This document shows positions 13,343 through 24,356 of a stretch of DNA of 64,000 nucleotides, piece after piece (position 1 is the stretch's first letter; every line of letters begins with the position of its first letter). The position numbers were made by a program, and so were the translations under genes. This DNA comes from Larix kaempferi. Lineage: Eukaryota > Streptophyta > Pinopsida > Pinales > Pinaceae. The notes beneath the pieces were generated by a model. It was not told the origin of the DNA and ran no database searches. It saw nothing but the letters and a program-made list of their open reading frames with translations. The DNA lies in the NCBI GenBank assembly GCA_027924585.1, contig BSBM01000608.1:5830501-5894500 (forward strand), in the 5' to 3' direction.

Positions 13343-13968
13343 TGTTTCGGGAAGAATTCGGGAAGTTGTCCCGAAACTGCGGAAAGATTCTGCGAATCAT
13401 TCTGCAACGCAGAAGAGTTCGGGAAATCGTTTCGAAATTTGCGGAAGGAATTCTCTTCCTAAATTGCGGAAGGATTCCGTGAATCGTTCCACAATTGTGG
13501 AAGACTTCGGTGAATCGTTCCGCAACTATGGAAGACTTCGGCGAATCGTTTCGCAACTGTGGAAGACTTCGACGAATCGTTCTGCAACTGCGGAAGACTT
13601 CGGTGAATCGTTTTACAACTGCGGAAGACTTCGGTGAATCGTTCCACAACTGCAGAAGACTTCGATGAATCATTCCGCAACTGCAGAAGACTTCGGCGAA
13701 TCGTTCCACGACTGCAGGAGCCTTCGCCGAATGGCCCTGCAATTGCAGAAGGCTTTCGCGAAACTCCCCAAAATTTTGGAAGCGTTCAGTGAACCGCCCC
13801 GAAACCGCGGGAGCCATCACCGAATGGCTCCGCAACTGCGGGAGCCGTCGCCGAATGGCTCCGCAACTACGGGAGCCATTGTCGAATGGCTCCACAACTA
13901 TGGGAGCCTTCGCCGAATGGCCCCGCAATTTCGGAAGGCTTCATCCAATCGCCCCGCAATTGCAGGAG
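13343..13968. repeat. 31-bp hairpin minisatellite in TEK-1 leader
   Basis: About 20 head-to-tail copies with a 31-bp period (for example starts at 13512, 13543, 13574). The core of a good copy is TTCCGCAACTGCGGAA, a 6-bp stem with a 4-base loop, followed by gacttcggcgaatcg. Copies at both ends are more diverged. The array is GC-rich against an AT-rich background. Because 31 is not a multiple of 3, the frame rotates, and long open frames on the minus strand (13146-13928) and plus strand (13665-14043) are by-products. It lies between primer site and gag, so it would be in the genomic RNA leader. Confidence 0.9.
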
Positions 13969-14190
13969 CATTTGTTTTTCCCCTCATACGTCATTGATTG
14001 TGATTTGACAAATTGTCAATGTAATATTTTCCCACGTGCATGAAGTAATTTGTGAGTTTCTGAGAATATAATGCAGCTAACAATTGTGTTGATGAACACA
14101 TTTCACAGAATCACAGTTACAGCAGGGTAGCACTCTAGATAATACAGTTAGAGAGTTTTGGATCTTGGTTGGGCCAAGAAAATCAACATT

Positions 14191-15525
14191 ATGGATGATG
14201 CACAGGATCCCTATGAACTTGAGACAGATGCCATGGGGGAAAACATACATGTTGAAAATGCTGAAACATAATCTAATGGGAGAAGAAATCAAGAGACTCC
14301 TCCAGGTATTGCAGCCACCATGAGAAGCCTAAGGGTGGAGTTGCAAAGCTGTAGGGAAGATAATGAAAGGATGGTTAAAGCTCAGGAAGAACAAAATCAG
14401 TTGAATGTAGCCATGCTACAGAGTTTGACAGACATCCAAAGGCAAATAAACTCTAGACATCAGACATCAAATCTAGAAAGGGGTGGGAGTAGTTCTAGGA
14501 GGAATTCTCGCAAGAGGGCCAGTAGCCCAAGAAGAGTTTCTACAGACAGAACATATACTCCAGAAATATCTTCTAATGAATCATCTGACTTGGAAGAATC
14601 CATTGAGGGTTCAAGTTCTTCATCCCACAGGAGCAAGAGGAAGAAGCACTACAAGAACAATTCACATGGAGAATTTAAGAAGGAAAAACCTCCTACATTT
14701 GATGGAGAAGTAAAGTCTAGTCAAGAAGCTGAAGCTTGGCTTCTTGGGATGAGAAAGCATTTCCAAGTCCAAGACTACTAGAGAAATATGAAGGCAAGGG
14801 TAGCCATCTTCAACTTGAATGGAAGAGCATCTATATGGTGGGAACACACCAGGCAAGTGAAGAAGATCAACGAAAGGAAGATTGTGTGGAAGCAATTCAA
14901 GAAATACTTCAAGCAAAAGTACCTCTCTGATAGGTACTATGATGATAAGATCAAAGAGTTCCATGAGCTGAGATTGGGACGATTGACCATGGAAGAATAT
15001 GCAAACAAGTTCTTGGAGCTGCTGAGGTATGTCAAGTACATTCGAGATGATAAGGTGAAAATTCAACGTTTCCTAAGTGGACTGCCCCAGTCATATAAAG
15101 ATAGAATTGAGTTTGATGAACCTCGAACTCTGGAGGAGGCCATAAGAAAGGCCAAGTATTGCTTTGATCAAAACATAAGCAAACCAGAATTCCATAAAGC
15201 ATGGAAAGATAGGAAAAATGAAAAGTTTGATCAAAGGAGGAAGGGGTTCAAGCCTCCTCAATTCCGGAATCAACAAAGGAAACCATCACAGGTTGTGACT
15301 AAGCCAACTAGGATGATGGGAGACAAGCCAAGAGATCCAAAGGAGCCAAAAGAACCACTTCAATGTTGGGGTTGTGGAGGAGACCACATGCTTAGGAACT
15401 ATCCACATCGGAATGGGAATGCAAATCAAGTTCACAACATCCAAGGAGCTGAAACTGTGGGTCAAGTGGCGAGGACAATCCCTAGAATCTATGCAGCACT
15501 AGACAACCACCAAGTAGATCATTAG
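14191..15525 (+). pseudogene. TEK-1 Gag (nucleocapsid region), with stops
   Basis: The gag part of a single gag-pol frame. The likely original start is ATG 14191 (MDDAQDPYE), followed by an in-frame TAA at 14269; a second ATG at 14320 has a good context (gccaccATG). Further stops are TAG 14779 and TAG 15523. Residues from about 14810 (NLNGRASIWWEHTRQ) to 15150 are the retrotransposon gag domain that builds the particle. The zinc knuckle at 15363-15402 reads CWGCGGDHMLRNY: the last ligand Cys is Tyr. A basic, Ser/Arg-rich stretch precedes the gag domain. CAA/CAG to TAA/TAG changes would explain the TAA 14269 and TAG 15523 stops. Confidence 0.9.
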
Positions 15526-17790
15526 TCAACTGTGGTTGAAGTAGAAGATAAGATTGCTAATCAATCTGTTTCTATTTTGATTGATCCTGGATCTACTCAC
15601 AGTTATGTCACTCCTAGAATTGTTGAGATTTGTGCTTTCAAGAAATTAAAGCATAGTAAATCATGGTTAGTTCAACTAGCCACTGGAACCAAGAGAAAAG
15701 TTAGTAAAATAGTAGAGAAATGTCCATTAGAGATGGATGGGCTATTCACTTATGCAGATATGAATATTTTGCCACTTGGTTCCTATGATATTCTCATTGG
15801 AATGGATTGGTTAGAAGCACACAGGGTTAAACTTGACTACTACAATAAGACATTTGAATGCATGGACGAAGAAGGAAACCCAAGGGTTGTAAAAGGAATT
15901 CCAAAGGTGACTTCTGTTAGACAGGTTTTAGCCATGCAGCTGAAGAAGTTCTGTAGGAAGGGATGTCAATTGTATGTAGCCCACATTGTAGAGGCAGCAG
16001 AGAATGAAACTCTGAAATTGGAGGACTATCATGTATTGCAAGAATTCAGGGATGTTTTTCCTGATGAGATTCTAGGACTCCCTCCAAAGAGAGACATTGA
16101 CTTTACAATTGAACTTGTGCCAGGAGCGGCACCAGTATCTAAGACACCGTACAGGATGAGTACACCGAAATTGCTAGAATTGAAAATGCAATTACAAGAG
16201 TTGCTAGAAAATAAATATATTAGGCCAAGTGTGTCCCTGTGGGGAGCACCGGTTCTATTTGTGAAAGAGAAAGATGGAACACTCAAGTTATGTATTGGCT
16301 ACAGGCAGTTGAACAAAGTCACTGTGAAGAACAAATACCCATTGCCCCGAATTGATGACCTTTTTGACCAAATGAGAGGAGCAAAGGTATTTTCAAAGAT
16401 TGACTTGAGGTCTAGCTACCATCAGGTAAGAATCAAGGAAGAAGATATTCATAAGACAACCTTTAGAACGAGGTATGGACACTACGAGTTTGTAGTGGTG
16501 CCATTCGGTCTCACAAATGGACCAGCTACATTCATGTGTCTCATGAATAATTTTTTTAGCAAGTATTTGGACAAGTTTGTTCTTGTATTCCTAGACGACA
16601 TTCTCATCTATTCTAAGAATGAAGAAGAGCATGAAGAACATTTGAGAATGACAATGCAATTACTAAGGGAGCATAAGTTGTATGCAAAGTTGAGCAAATG
16701 TGACTTTTATAAAGATAGAATTCATTATTTGGGCCACATCATTTCCGACGAAGGGATATCTGTAGACCCTGAGAAGATCGAAACCATTATGAATTGGCCA
16801 ACTCCAAGGAATGTGACTGATGTGAGATCTTTTATGGGCCTTGCTGGTTACTACAGGAGGTTTATCGAAGGATTCTCCAAGGTTGCAAACCCAATCACTT
16901 CTTTGCAAAAGAAGGGGATAAAATTTGAATGGTCACCAAGATGTGAGGAAAGTTTTCAACGGTTGAAGAATCTTCTTACAAGTGCACCTATTTTGAAGAT
17001 TGCAGACCCAGAAAAAGACTTTGTGGTGTGTACCGATGCATGCAATCAAGGACTTGGAGGAGTTCTTATGCAAGACAACCACGTGATATGCTATGAGTCA
17101 AGAAAGTTGAAGGAGCATGAGAAGAACTATGCTACTCATGATATAGAACTTGCAGCCATAATACATGCCTTAAAGATGTGGAGGCATTACTTAATGGGAA
17201 GAAAATTTGAGTTAAGGACAGACCATTGTGGTCTGAAGTACTTGTTTGATCAACCAACTTTAAATGCTAGGCAAGCTAGATGGTTGGAATTTTTGTGTGA
17301 ATTTGATTTTGAGATCAAACACATAAAAGGGAAAGAAAACAAGGTGGCTGATGCACTCAACAGGAAGGTACATGAAATGTATGTGGCAGCACTTAGTACT
17401 TTCCAACCAGATTTGAAGCAGCAGATTGTTAACCATATGGTTGAGGATGAAGTGTATGAGCAGATAAAGGGCAAATTGCAGCAGCCAAACCTTGAAAAGA
17501 AGTATGAAGGCTATCATTTGGAAGAAGGCGGACTTCTTACTTATAAGAATAGGGTCTATATCCCAAATGCGACAGATTTAAGGAGAATTGTTATGGATGA
17601 GACCCATAAAGCTCCATACTCTGGTCACCCAGGATATCAGAAAACAATTGCTACAACAAGGAAATATTATTTCTGGTCGGGCATGAAGAAGGATGTCGCT
17701 GAATACATTTCTAAGTGCATGGAATGTCAACAGGTGAAGAGTGAACACCAACATCCAGTAGGTTTATTGCACCCAGTGCCAATTCCATAA
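15526..17790 (+). pseudogene. TEK-1 protease, reverse transcriptase, RNase H, integrase N-terminus
   Basis: Same frame as gag, directly after the TAG at 15523 and open for 755 codons. In order: protease with [10 protein letters not shown] (15577-15606; the usual D-S/T-G is D-P-G here); RT from about 16100 with [25 protein letters not shown] and the metal-binding FLDDILIYS (FLDD at 16588-16599); RNase H with [14 protein letters not shown] near 17028 and TDHCGLKYL near 17220; and the integrase HHCC zinc-binding region (H 17605, CMECQQ near 17717). It ends at TAA 17788, in a place where the frame simply continues, so the stop is secondary. Copies genomic RNA into DNA. Confidence 0.93.
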
Positions 17791-18861
17791 TGGAAATGGG
17801 AAATAATTTCCATGGATTTTATTACAGGATTGCCAATGACTAAGAGACAACATGATTCCATCATGGTTGTGGTGGACAAGTTAACAAAGGCAGCACATTT
17901 CATACCGGTTGAATCCACACATAAAGCCGATGCCATTGCAAATATTTTCATGAAGAAAATTTTCAGATTACATGGGCTGCCTAAGGCAATAATTTTTGAC
18001 AGGGATACCAAGTTCACTTCCAATTTTTGGAAAGGTCTCTTTGCAGATTTGGGTACACAGCTAAGCTTTAGTACCGCATACCATCCTCAAACAGATGGTC
18101 AAACCGAAAGGGTAAATCGGGTGCTTGAAGACATGCTCCGCATGTATGTAATGGACAAACCATCCAAGTGGGAGGATTATCTACACTTGGTAGAATTTGC
18201 ATATAACAATGGGAAACAAGCATCATCGGGAATGAGTCCTTATGAGGCTTTGTACGACAGAAGGTGTAGGACACTAGTGACTTGGGACAATCCAGTGAAC
18301 AGAATTGTACTTGGGCCAGAATTGCTTAAGGAAATGGAGCAAGAAGTTGCCAAGATCAGACAAAATTTAAAAGTAGCCCAGGATAGACAGAAACACTATG
18401 CAGATAAACATAGAGTGCATAGGGAATTCAATGTTGGGGATCATGTATATCTTAGAGTGAGACCAAGGAAGAGTTCCTTGAAGCTTGGGAGCTGTACCAA
18501 GCTATCACCTAGATATTGTGGGCCATTTGAAGTGCTCGAAAGAATAGGACTAGTTACATATAGACTTGCATTGCCTGCTAGCACTAAAGCTCATAATGTT
18601 TTTCATGTCTCTTTGCTTAAGAAATATGTACATGATCCTAACCATGTGATTAATTGGGATGTGATCCAGGTGGAACCCGAGGGAGAATTCCAAACCGATC
18701 CATTGCGCATTCTAGACAAGAAGGTAACATTGCTTCGGAACCAAGCCATCAGACAGGTAAAGGTGCAATGGAAGCATTACGGTCCCTATGAGGCTACATG
18801 GGAGCTGGAGGATGCAATGAGGGTGGCATATCCATTTTTGTTCAATTTTAATGAGCACTGA
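17791..18861 (+). pseudogene. TEK-1 integrase core and chromodomain
   Basis: Continues the same frame after TAA 17788. The core has the D,D-35-E residues: D at 17875 (VVVDKLTK), D at 17998 (FDRDTKF) and E at 18106 (TDGQTERVNR), with the expected 35-residue spacing between the last two. The C-terminal region (GDHVYLRVRP near 18436) is followed by a chromodomain at about 18660-18830 (ILDKKVTLLRNQAIRQVKV, then WKHYGPYEATWELED), a module that in chromoviruses guides integration to particular chromatin. Stop at 18859. All catalytic residues are present; only the upstream stops disable it. Confidence 0.93.
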
Positions 18862-18876
18862 GGACAGTGCTAATGT

Positions 18877-18889
18877 AAGGGGAGGGGAA
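18877..18889 (+). other. TEK-1 polypurine tract
   Basis: AAGGGGAGGGGAA lies directly before the 3' LTR start. Such tracts resist RNase H and prime plus-strand DNA synthesis. Confidence 0.92.
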
Positions 18890-20498
18890 TGTAATGTCCC
18901 CATTTTGACCCCTTTGTATTAAATCGTAAATGATGTAAATATTGTAATTTAATCATGGTGAGGAGCCCAAGGCCAAGGCCCCACCATTGATTTAGCGTTG
19001 ATGTATCGGCAAATTAAAGGAATAGATGCCTATGGTTCTTGTGCTAGGTAGGCACAATGTAAATAAGACATCATGTAAATATGAATTTTAATGAAAATAC
19101 CCACAACTGGCTATGCAATGCAACAGAGCGATGGGGCATGATTCTACAAGGAATAGGGAGGGGAAATAACCAAACCCTTGAGCCACTAGGGTTAGCCCAT
19201 GTGTCAATAAGAAAACCCATGAACTCTTAACTATCCATTTTTGTCTCATGCACCCAATCATTTAATTCTTCCAAAGATTGGTTGGGGCAGTTAATGTCTT
19301 GGGATTGGAGAAGTATGGCAGTCAGATTTTCGTGCATGGGCAAGCCATCAACCTGAAAATCATATTTTTGGCTTGCTGGGCAAGAAAAATCCCCACAAAA
19401 TGTTGCCTCAAGCAATTCCTCAGCCATTACATTCTTCCTCTCACGCAGACTGAGCTCACTGGAATTTATCCTCACATTTTTCACCATAACCCTGCGTTTT
19501 TCCATGCCCAGGAACTCATTTTTGGTATTGTGCAACAGCTGGGGAAGGAGGGACACAAATTGGGACTGAGGGAGAGGTCATTTTTGCCCCTGTGGCATTT
19601 TTCTGGAATGGGTTTTGCTCTCCCAGTCGAATTTTCCAAGTGCCAATACGTTTTGAGTCTACCCACGTTTTTCTGAAGCTCAGGAAACCCCATTGCATGC
19701 ATCCCATTGTTGAAACGTTTTCCTCATGCCCAACAATTGTGGTCTTGCTATTATGTGCATCCCTATTTTGGTTTGAACCCGTGAGTTAAAGTTTTGGAGT
19801 GGTAGGGGACATAATTGGCTTGATAAACCTAGTGTAGGGAGTAACCTCTCAAGAAGATCAAGAGGGCTGGTGAATTTTCTATGCACACCCTGAGAGCACT
19901 AGAAAGGAAGGTATGGCTTGAGGGACTGTGTGGCAGTGAAGAGAATACTTCCTTGTGTTGGGTGTGTAGGCATTGTGAGTGCCAAGCTGAATAGATCTGG
20001 GAGGGGTACCCATAGCTCTGTGGTTGAGCTCACTAGCTTAGCAATTCTTCCTTCCCATTTTCCTAGCAGCCTGATAAACCCAATTGCAGATTGGCTTGGC
20101 TCATCTTGGTGTATGCTTAGCTATGTGTGAATCTACTGTTCCCTGGTTCCTTGTAGTAATCATTCCCAGCTCGGGGGTGGCAGTTGTATCAAGAGGTTGA
20201 TAAGCACAACTGGCCTATGGTTGGGTGGAACGTTGCAGTTGCATAGCCAGTTGCTTGGGACTACCTTATTGAGATAAATATTCTCTTGTGCTAAATCTGC
20301 AATTATCATTTGATGAATATTGGAATGAATGATGGATGTGTAATTGAAATTACTTCCGCTGTGTTTTTCTTATAATCACATTTTCCATACTCCTTTTATA
20401 TTATGGGAATGCTTGGTTAAATTCTTATGGGGCTAGATGCTCGGTTTTAGCATCACGATCCTCTCCATCATGCTGGTATGATGGGAGGGGATGTTACA
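18890..20498 (+). repeat. TEK-1 3' LTR
   Basis: Starts TGTAATGTCCCC, ends GATGTTACA, 1609 bp, followed by the target duplication AAGGG. Matches the 5' LTR with scattered substitutions and a 3-4 base length change near the start. Confidence 0.95.
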
Positions 20499-20503
20499 AA
20501 GGG

Positions 20504-22162
20504 GATTAAGAAATATATTCAACTATATTGTATTTTTGTGTTGCTCATGCATTAGGGTTGTGTTTTAACCTGCAAAGGGAACCCTTAGGAGGCTTAGGCA
20601 TTGTGTCTTTAGGTGATCTCTCTATCTATAGAGAACCATTGAGATATGGTGGAGAGAAATCAATAATAGAAGGTCTAGTTGTGATATTATCATAATTTTG
20701 GGTGCGGGTATGAAGCTACGCATCTTGCTCACACATAAATATGTTAATAATCAAGGTACTACCCCATTATTGCGAGTTGTCCTAGTTGTCCCCTTGCAAG
20801 GGTGTTGGATTAGTGGCAACCATCTAATTAATTTTGACGAGGGAAACGATTGGTGATAATCATGGGTTGTTTTGGAGCCCCTGGTTGTCCCAAATAGCGA
20901 TGAATTTCATTCATTTTTGGACATTCATGGGTATGGTTGTATTTGGCACAAATTTTACATGGAAATTTGGGCTTTTCTCTTTCCTCCTTACCAATGGCAT
21001 TGGCATTAGCATTTTTCATTTCCCCATCCACAACATTAGAATTATTCTTCTTATTCTTTTTGTTACCTTTGGGTTGTCGGTTGTCTTGATGAGTAGTAGA
21101 CTAAACAAAATGTGCATCAAAGGTTTGAAATAGGGGTGAAACATTATGGGTGGATTGACCAATTGTAGGCAAGTTTTAGTGAATGGTAAATTGGATAATC
21201 TAGCTCACCAACCTATTAATCATGCCATGACTCATAGAACTAGTCATGCCATCAACATGTGGTCCCAAGGCATGTTTTGAAATTTTATAAGAATATCATG
21301 GTGCATGAGGGGTTAGCTCATATAGTATTACATATTGAGAATAAATCATTCTAGCTACTGTGCACACAAAATAAATTTCTCTTCGGTAAGAGTCGTTGAT
21401 GTTGCTACAACCTTGGCTATGTTCGGAAATAAAAATTTCACAAGCCAATCCATGAGCTATAATTGATCAGGGATATCATATCTAATATGACTTCACCAAC
21501 ACACCCACTCATGTATATGATCAGATATATGAATGGATGAGGATTGCCAAAAAAATGTTAACAATTTGGTCCCCATTTTGTAATGGATGGGTAACTTAAA
21601 ATGTTTGAAAAAGTACATTGATAAGGATAAAGAAGTGCAAGTTAATTCCATCTACCACTTGGTAGCACTTTTATTCAAAGTTCGTTGGAATAAATGCAAT
21701 TGAATTGAATGATGTTGTCTAGTAATGAGTTCAACAAGCACCAAAGATGGAAGGTCATGACATTTTTTTATGGATATTCTCTAGTTCAACCATCAAACTT
21801 AGGAATATCAATTGAAAACATGGTAAGGATGATAGGCCATGTGGGTTGATGGTGAATAGGATCATTTGTTAGACATGATAGTTTATGTAGGTTTAAAGTT
21901 GATAAAAATGGAAAAAATAGATGGGTACATGCACTGAGGTTATTAAAGGAATCTCTTTGGAAAACTATAGGTGTGACACTACTTTGGACATAAATCCCCC
22001 CACGATTACACGACCCATTGGAATTGGTTACCCCCAAGGATACCTTGGTTTCCTAGGATATCACTTCCCCCTATATATTTTTGTAGCTAGGTGTATTAAT
22101 ACTTCTTAACACATTTCCAATATTAAGTGGGGGAGTATCACTAAAAGGAACACCCCAACTGT
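20504..22162 (-). pseudogene. TAT-1 Gag remnant (main part)
   Basis: Minus-strand text resumes here on the far side of TEK-1. Near 20880-20980 it reads KFPCKICAKYNHTHECPKM, a short Cys/His cluster typical of the gag C-terminus in Tat/Athila-like elements. Upstream pieces include MIYSQYVILYELTPHAP (about 21350-21300), VMTFHLWCLLNSLLDN (about 21765-21710) and IPKFDG at 21786, followed by N-terminal text up to the COP-1 insertion at 22163. Stops and shifts are many. The rest of the N-terminus lies at 29411-29700. Confidence 0.75.
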
Positions 22163-22812
22163 TGTTAAATTTTCTGAATTTACTTCAATATGATCTAGGA
22201 TCTTAACTGAGAGAACAACATGTACAGCATATCTACAGCATATCAATCATGGAGACAATAATGCAAGCACACAAGAGACACAACGATTTACTTGGGGAAA
22301 ACCATAAAGGTGAAAAACCCCAATAACTTCCTCAGAGATAGATCGAGCAATGATACAACCAACCAAGAGAGATAGCCATAACCTAGCAGCAAATCCTCCT
22401 CCTCCATAAGTGCGCCACTCCTCCTTGAGTGCATGTGTGAGAAGTGAGTGAGTAAATAGAGTGCCTCCCGCACTCTATTTATACTCTACTTGACTTGCCT
22501 TTTTACCTAACTCATGTAGGCTCGAACTTAACCACATAACATAATGCTGACTGGGCCGACCCCCAATAGGGTGGTCTAATAACCCTTTGACCCACATGGC
22601 CGACCCCCAATAGGGTGGTCTAATGACCCTTTGACCCACATGACTTATACAGGGCCGACCCCAAATAAGGTGGTCTAATAACCCATCAAGTATAAGTTAT
22701 GACACTTAAAATATAAGTGACGGCACTTCCTTATAGAGGAATAATACCATCTCTATAGGAATACAATATACATATATGTGAAATACATTCTGAAGTTACA
22801 TATACATCAACA
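22163..22812 (-). repeat. COP-1 3' LTR
   Basis: Plus-strand ends TGTTAAATTTTC and ATACATCAACA. Includes three direct copies of a ggccgaccccaatagggtgg-type unit at 22554-22684 with spacing of 45 and 54 bases, in U3 upstream of the TATA box. It precedes, in element sense, the TAT-1 flank. Confidence 0.95.
22453..22481 (-). promoter_or_regulatory. COP-1 3' LTR TATA hairpin
   Basis: A perfect 12-bp inverted repeat with a 5-base loop. In element sense it reads TAAATAGAGTGC, GGGAG, GCACTCTATTTA, and its left arm carries the TATA box (TATAAATAGAG, 22473-22483 on the minus strand). In the 3' LTR this region is part of U3 and is therefore transcribed near the RNA 3' end. Confidence 0.85.
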
Positions 22813-22826
22813 CTCCCTCTTAACTA
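22813..22826 (-). other. COP-1 polypurine tract
   Basis: On the minus strand CCTAGTTAAGAGGGAG lies directly before the LTR start TGTTGATG. Purine-rich and in the right place for plus-strand priming. Confidence 0.8.
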
Positions 22827-23059
22827 GGAAGGTATTTCTCAGCACAGTTCTTCTAGCACAAGTCATCTTCTCTGGATCATCGTCACTGGATAATCGTCAT
22901 CGAGTCATCATCATCGTCACTGCTGCTGCTATCTCAATCAATCTCTGAATCTACTCGTCATAGGAAGTTCTACAGAGCCAGTCCTTTTTCATACTGGATG
23001 TAGGCCCACCACCTGCAGGTCTTCGTCATCACTGGCCATACTGTGGAATCCTCAGGACT

Positions 23060-23665
23060 TATTACGTGCGTCACAAAACCTCGAAAGAGCATCCCAGGAT
23101 GTTACGGGTACACAAATCCGACCTGTAGGATCTCCCAGGGCGCCATTACATGTGACCCCACCACAAAACCTTGCAAGAGCATCTCAGGATGTTACGGGTA
23201 CACAACTCCGACCTGAAATCTCCCAGGGCGCTATTACATGTGGTCCACCACAAAACCTCGCAAGAGCATCTCAGGATGTTACGGGTACACAAATCCGACC
23301 TGAAATCTCCCAGGGCGCTATTACATGTGGTCATGGCAAAACCTCGCAAGAGCATCCCAGGATTGATTACGAGCACACAACCCAACCTATCGGATCTCCC
23401 AGGGCGCTATTACATGCCATAGGACAAAACCTCGCAAGAGCATCTGCCAGATATCCCAGGGCGCTATTACATGCCATAGGCAAAACCTCGAAAGACTATC
23501 TACAGATCTCCCAGGGCACCGAATTACATGTCCTCCCAGAGCAAAACCTCGAAAGAGAATTTGCCAGATGTCCCAGGGCACCGATATTACATGCCATAGG
23601 CAAAACCTCGAAAGACCATATGCAAATCTCCTAGGGCACCGGATTACATGCTCATCTGCACAACC
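23060..23665. repeat. COP-1 minisatellite A (87-90 bp units, then about 57 bp)
   Basis: Units contain tcccagggcgctattacatg and aaaacctcgcaagagcatc. The phrase gttacgggta recurs at 23101, 23191 and 23278, and tcccagggcg at 23221, 23308 and 23397; later copies (from about 23440) are shortened to roughly 57 bp. The array lies between the RNase H stop and the polypurine tract. Open frames through it on both strands are repeat by-products. Confidence 0.85.
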
Positions 23666-23718
23666 TGATCCACGGCCACAGAGTATCAACCTGATACTCA
23701 CCATACATCATCCTGATG

Positions 23719-23980
23719 TATCCATGATCATCCTGATCATCATCACTGCAACGTCCTGCTGCATGTCATCTGGAGCAACATCCTGAAGCTCGTCATCTAT
23801 GATCATCCTGATCATCATTGCAACATCCTGCTGCATGTCATCTGGAGCAACATCCTGAAGCTCGTCATCTATGATCATCCTGATCATCACTGCAACATCC
23901 TGCTGCATGTCATCTGGAGCAACATCCTGAAGCTCGTCATCTATGATCATCCTGATCATCACTGCAACATCCTGCTGCAT
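23719..23980. repeat. COP-1 minisatellite B (72-75 bp units)
   Basis: Units start gatcatcctgatcatc at 23726, 23801, 23873 and 23945 and contain tgctgcatgtcatctggagc. The 72-bp period is 24 codons, so a 90-codon frame on the minus strand has a 24-residue repeat. Nearby (24150-24245) a 50-60 bp unit with catacatacataaaatgatcc is also doubled. Confidence 0.85.
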
Positions 23981-24356
23981 ACCAAGTATCTACCTGATAC
24001 ATATCATCATACATGATCCTCCTGATCATCAATGTATCCACCTGATACAAATACAAATACATGATACATATCACCATACATGATCCACCCGATCACACAA
24101 TGTATCCACCTGATACATATACAGATACATGGTCCAAGCATCCAACATGATGTATACATACATACATAAAATGATCCAACTGATCATATCCAGCATCCAC
24201 ATGATGCGTACATACATACATAAAATGATCCAACTGATCATATCCAAGCAGAAACTAGAACATCATCCTGATGCTCATCATCCAGCGCTTACATCCACAG
24301 CCATGTGAAGGATCCTCCTTCCAACATGCTTGGAATGGCTTCAGCAAATGTGTCCA

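Larger units (their letters stand above)
11498..20503 (+). mobile_element. TEK-1, near-complete Tekay-like gypsy chromovirus
   Basis: A 9.0-kb plus-strand Ty3/gypsy element bounded by the 5-bp target duplication AAGGG (11498-11502 and 20499-20503). It has two LTRs of about 1.6 kb starting TGYAATGTCCCC and ending GATGTTACA, a tRNA-iMet primer site, one continuous gag-pol frame with four stops, a C-terminal chromodomain and a polypurine tract. The LTRs differ at about 60 sites by eye (about 4%), many being transitions. It inserted into the pol region of the minus-strand TAT-1, whose reading resumes on each side. Clade call rests on the integrase chromodomain text and domain order. Confidence 0.93.

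Noticed and set aside
13146-13928. 260-codon minus-strand frame with 31-residue repeats
   Set aside because: It is the 31-bp minisatellite read antisense to TEK-1; all phases are open by chance of the repeat.
23152-23980. Frames of 90-160 codons in COP-1
   Set aside because: Minisatellite translation on both strands; no independent support.
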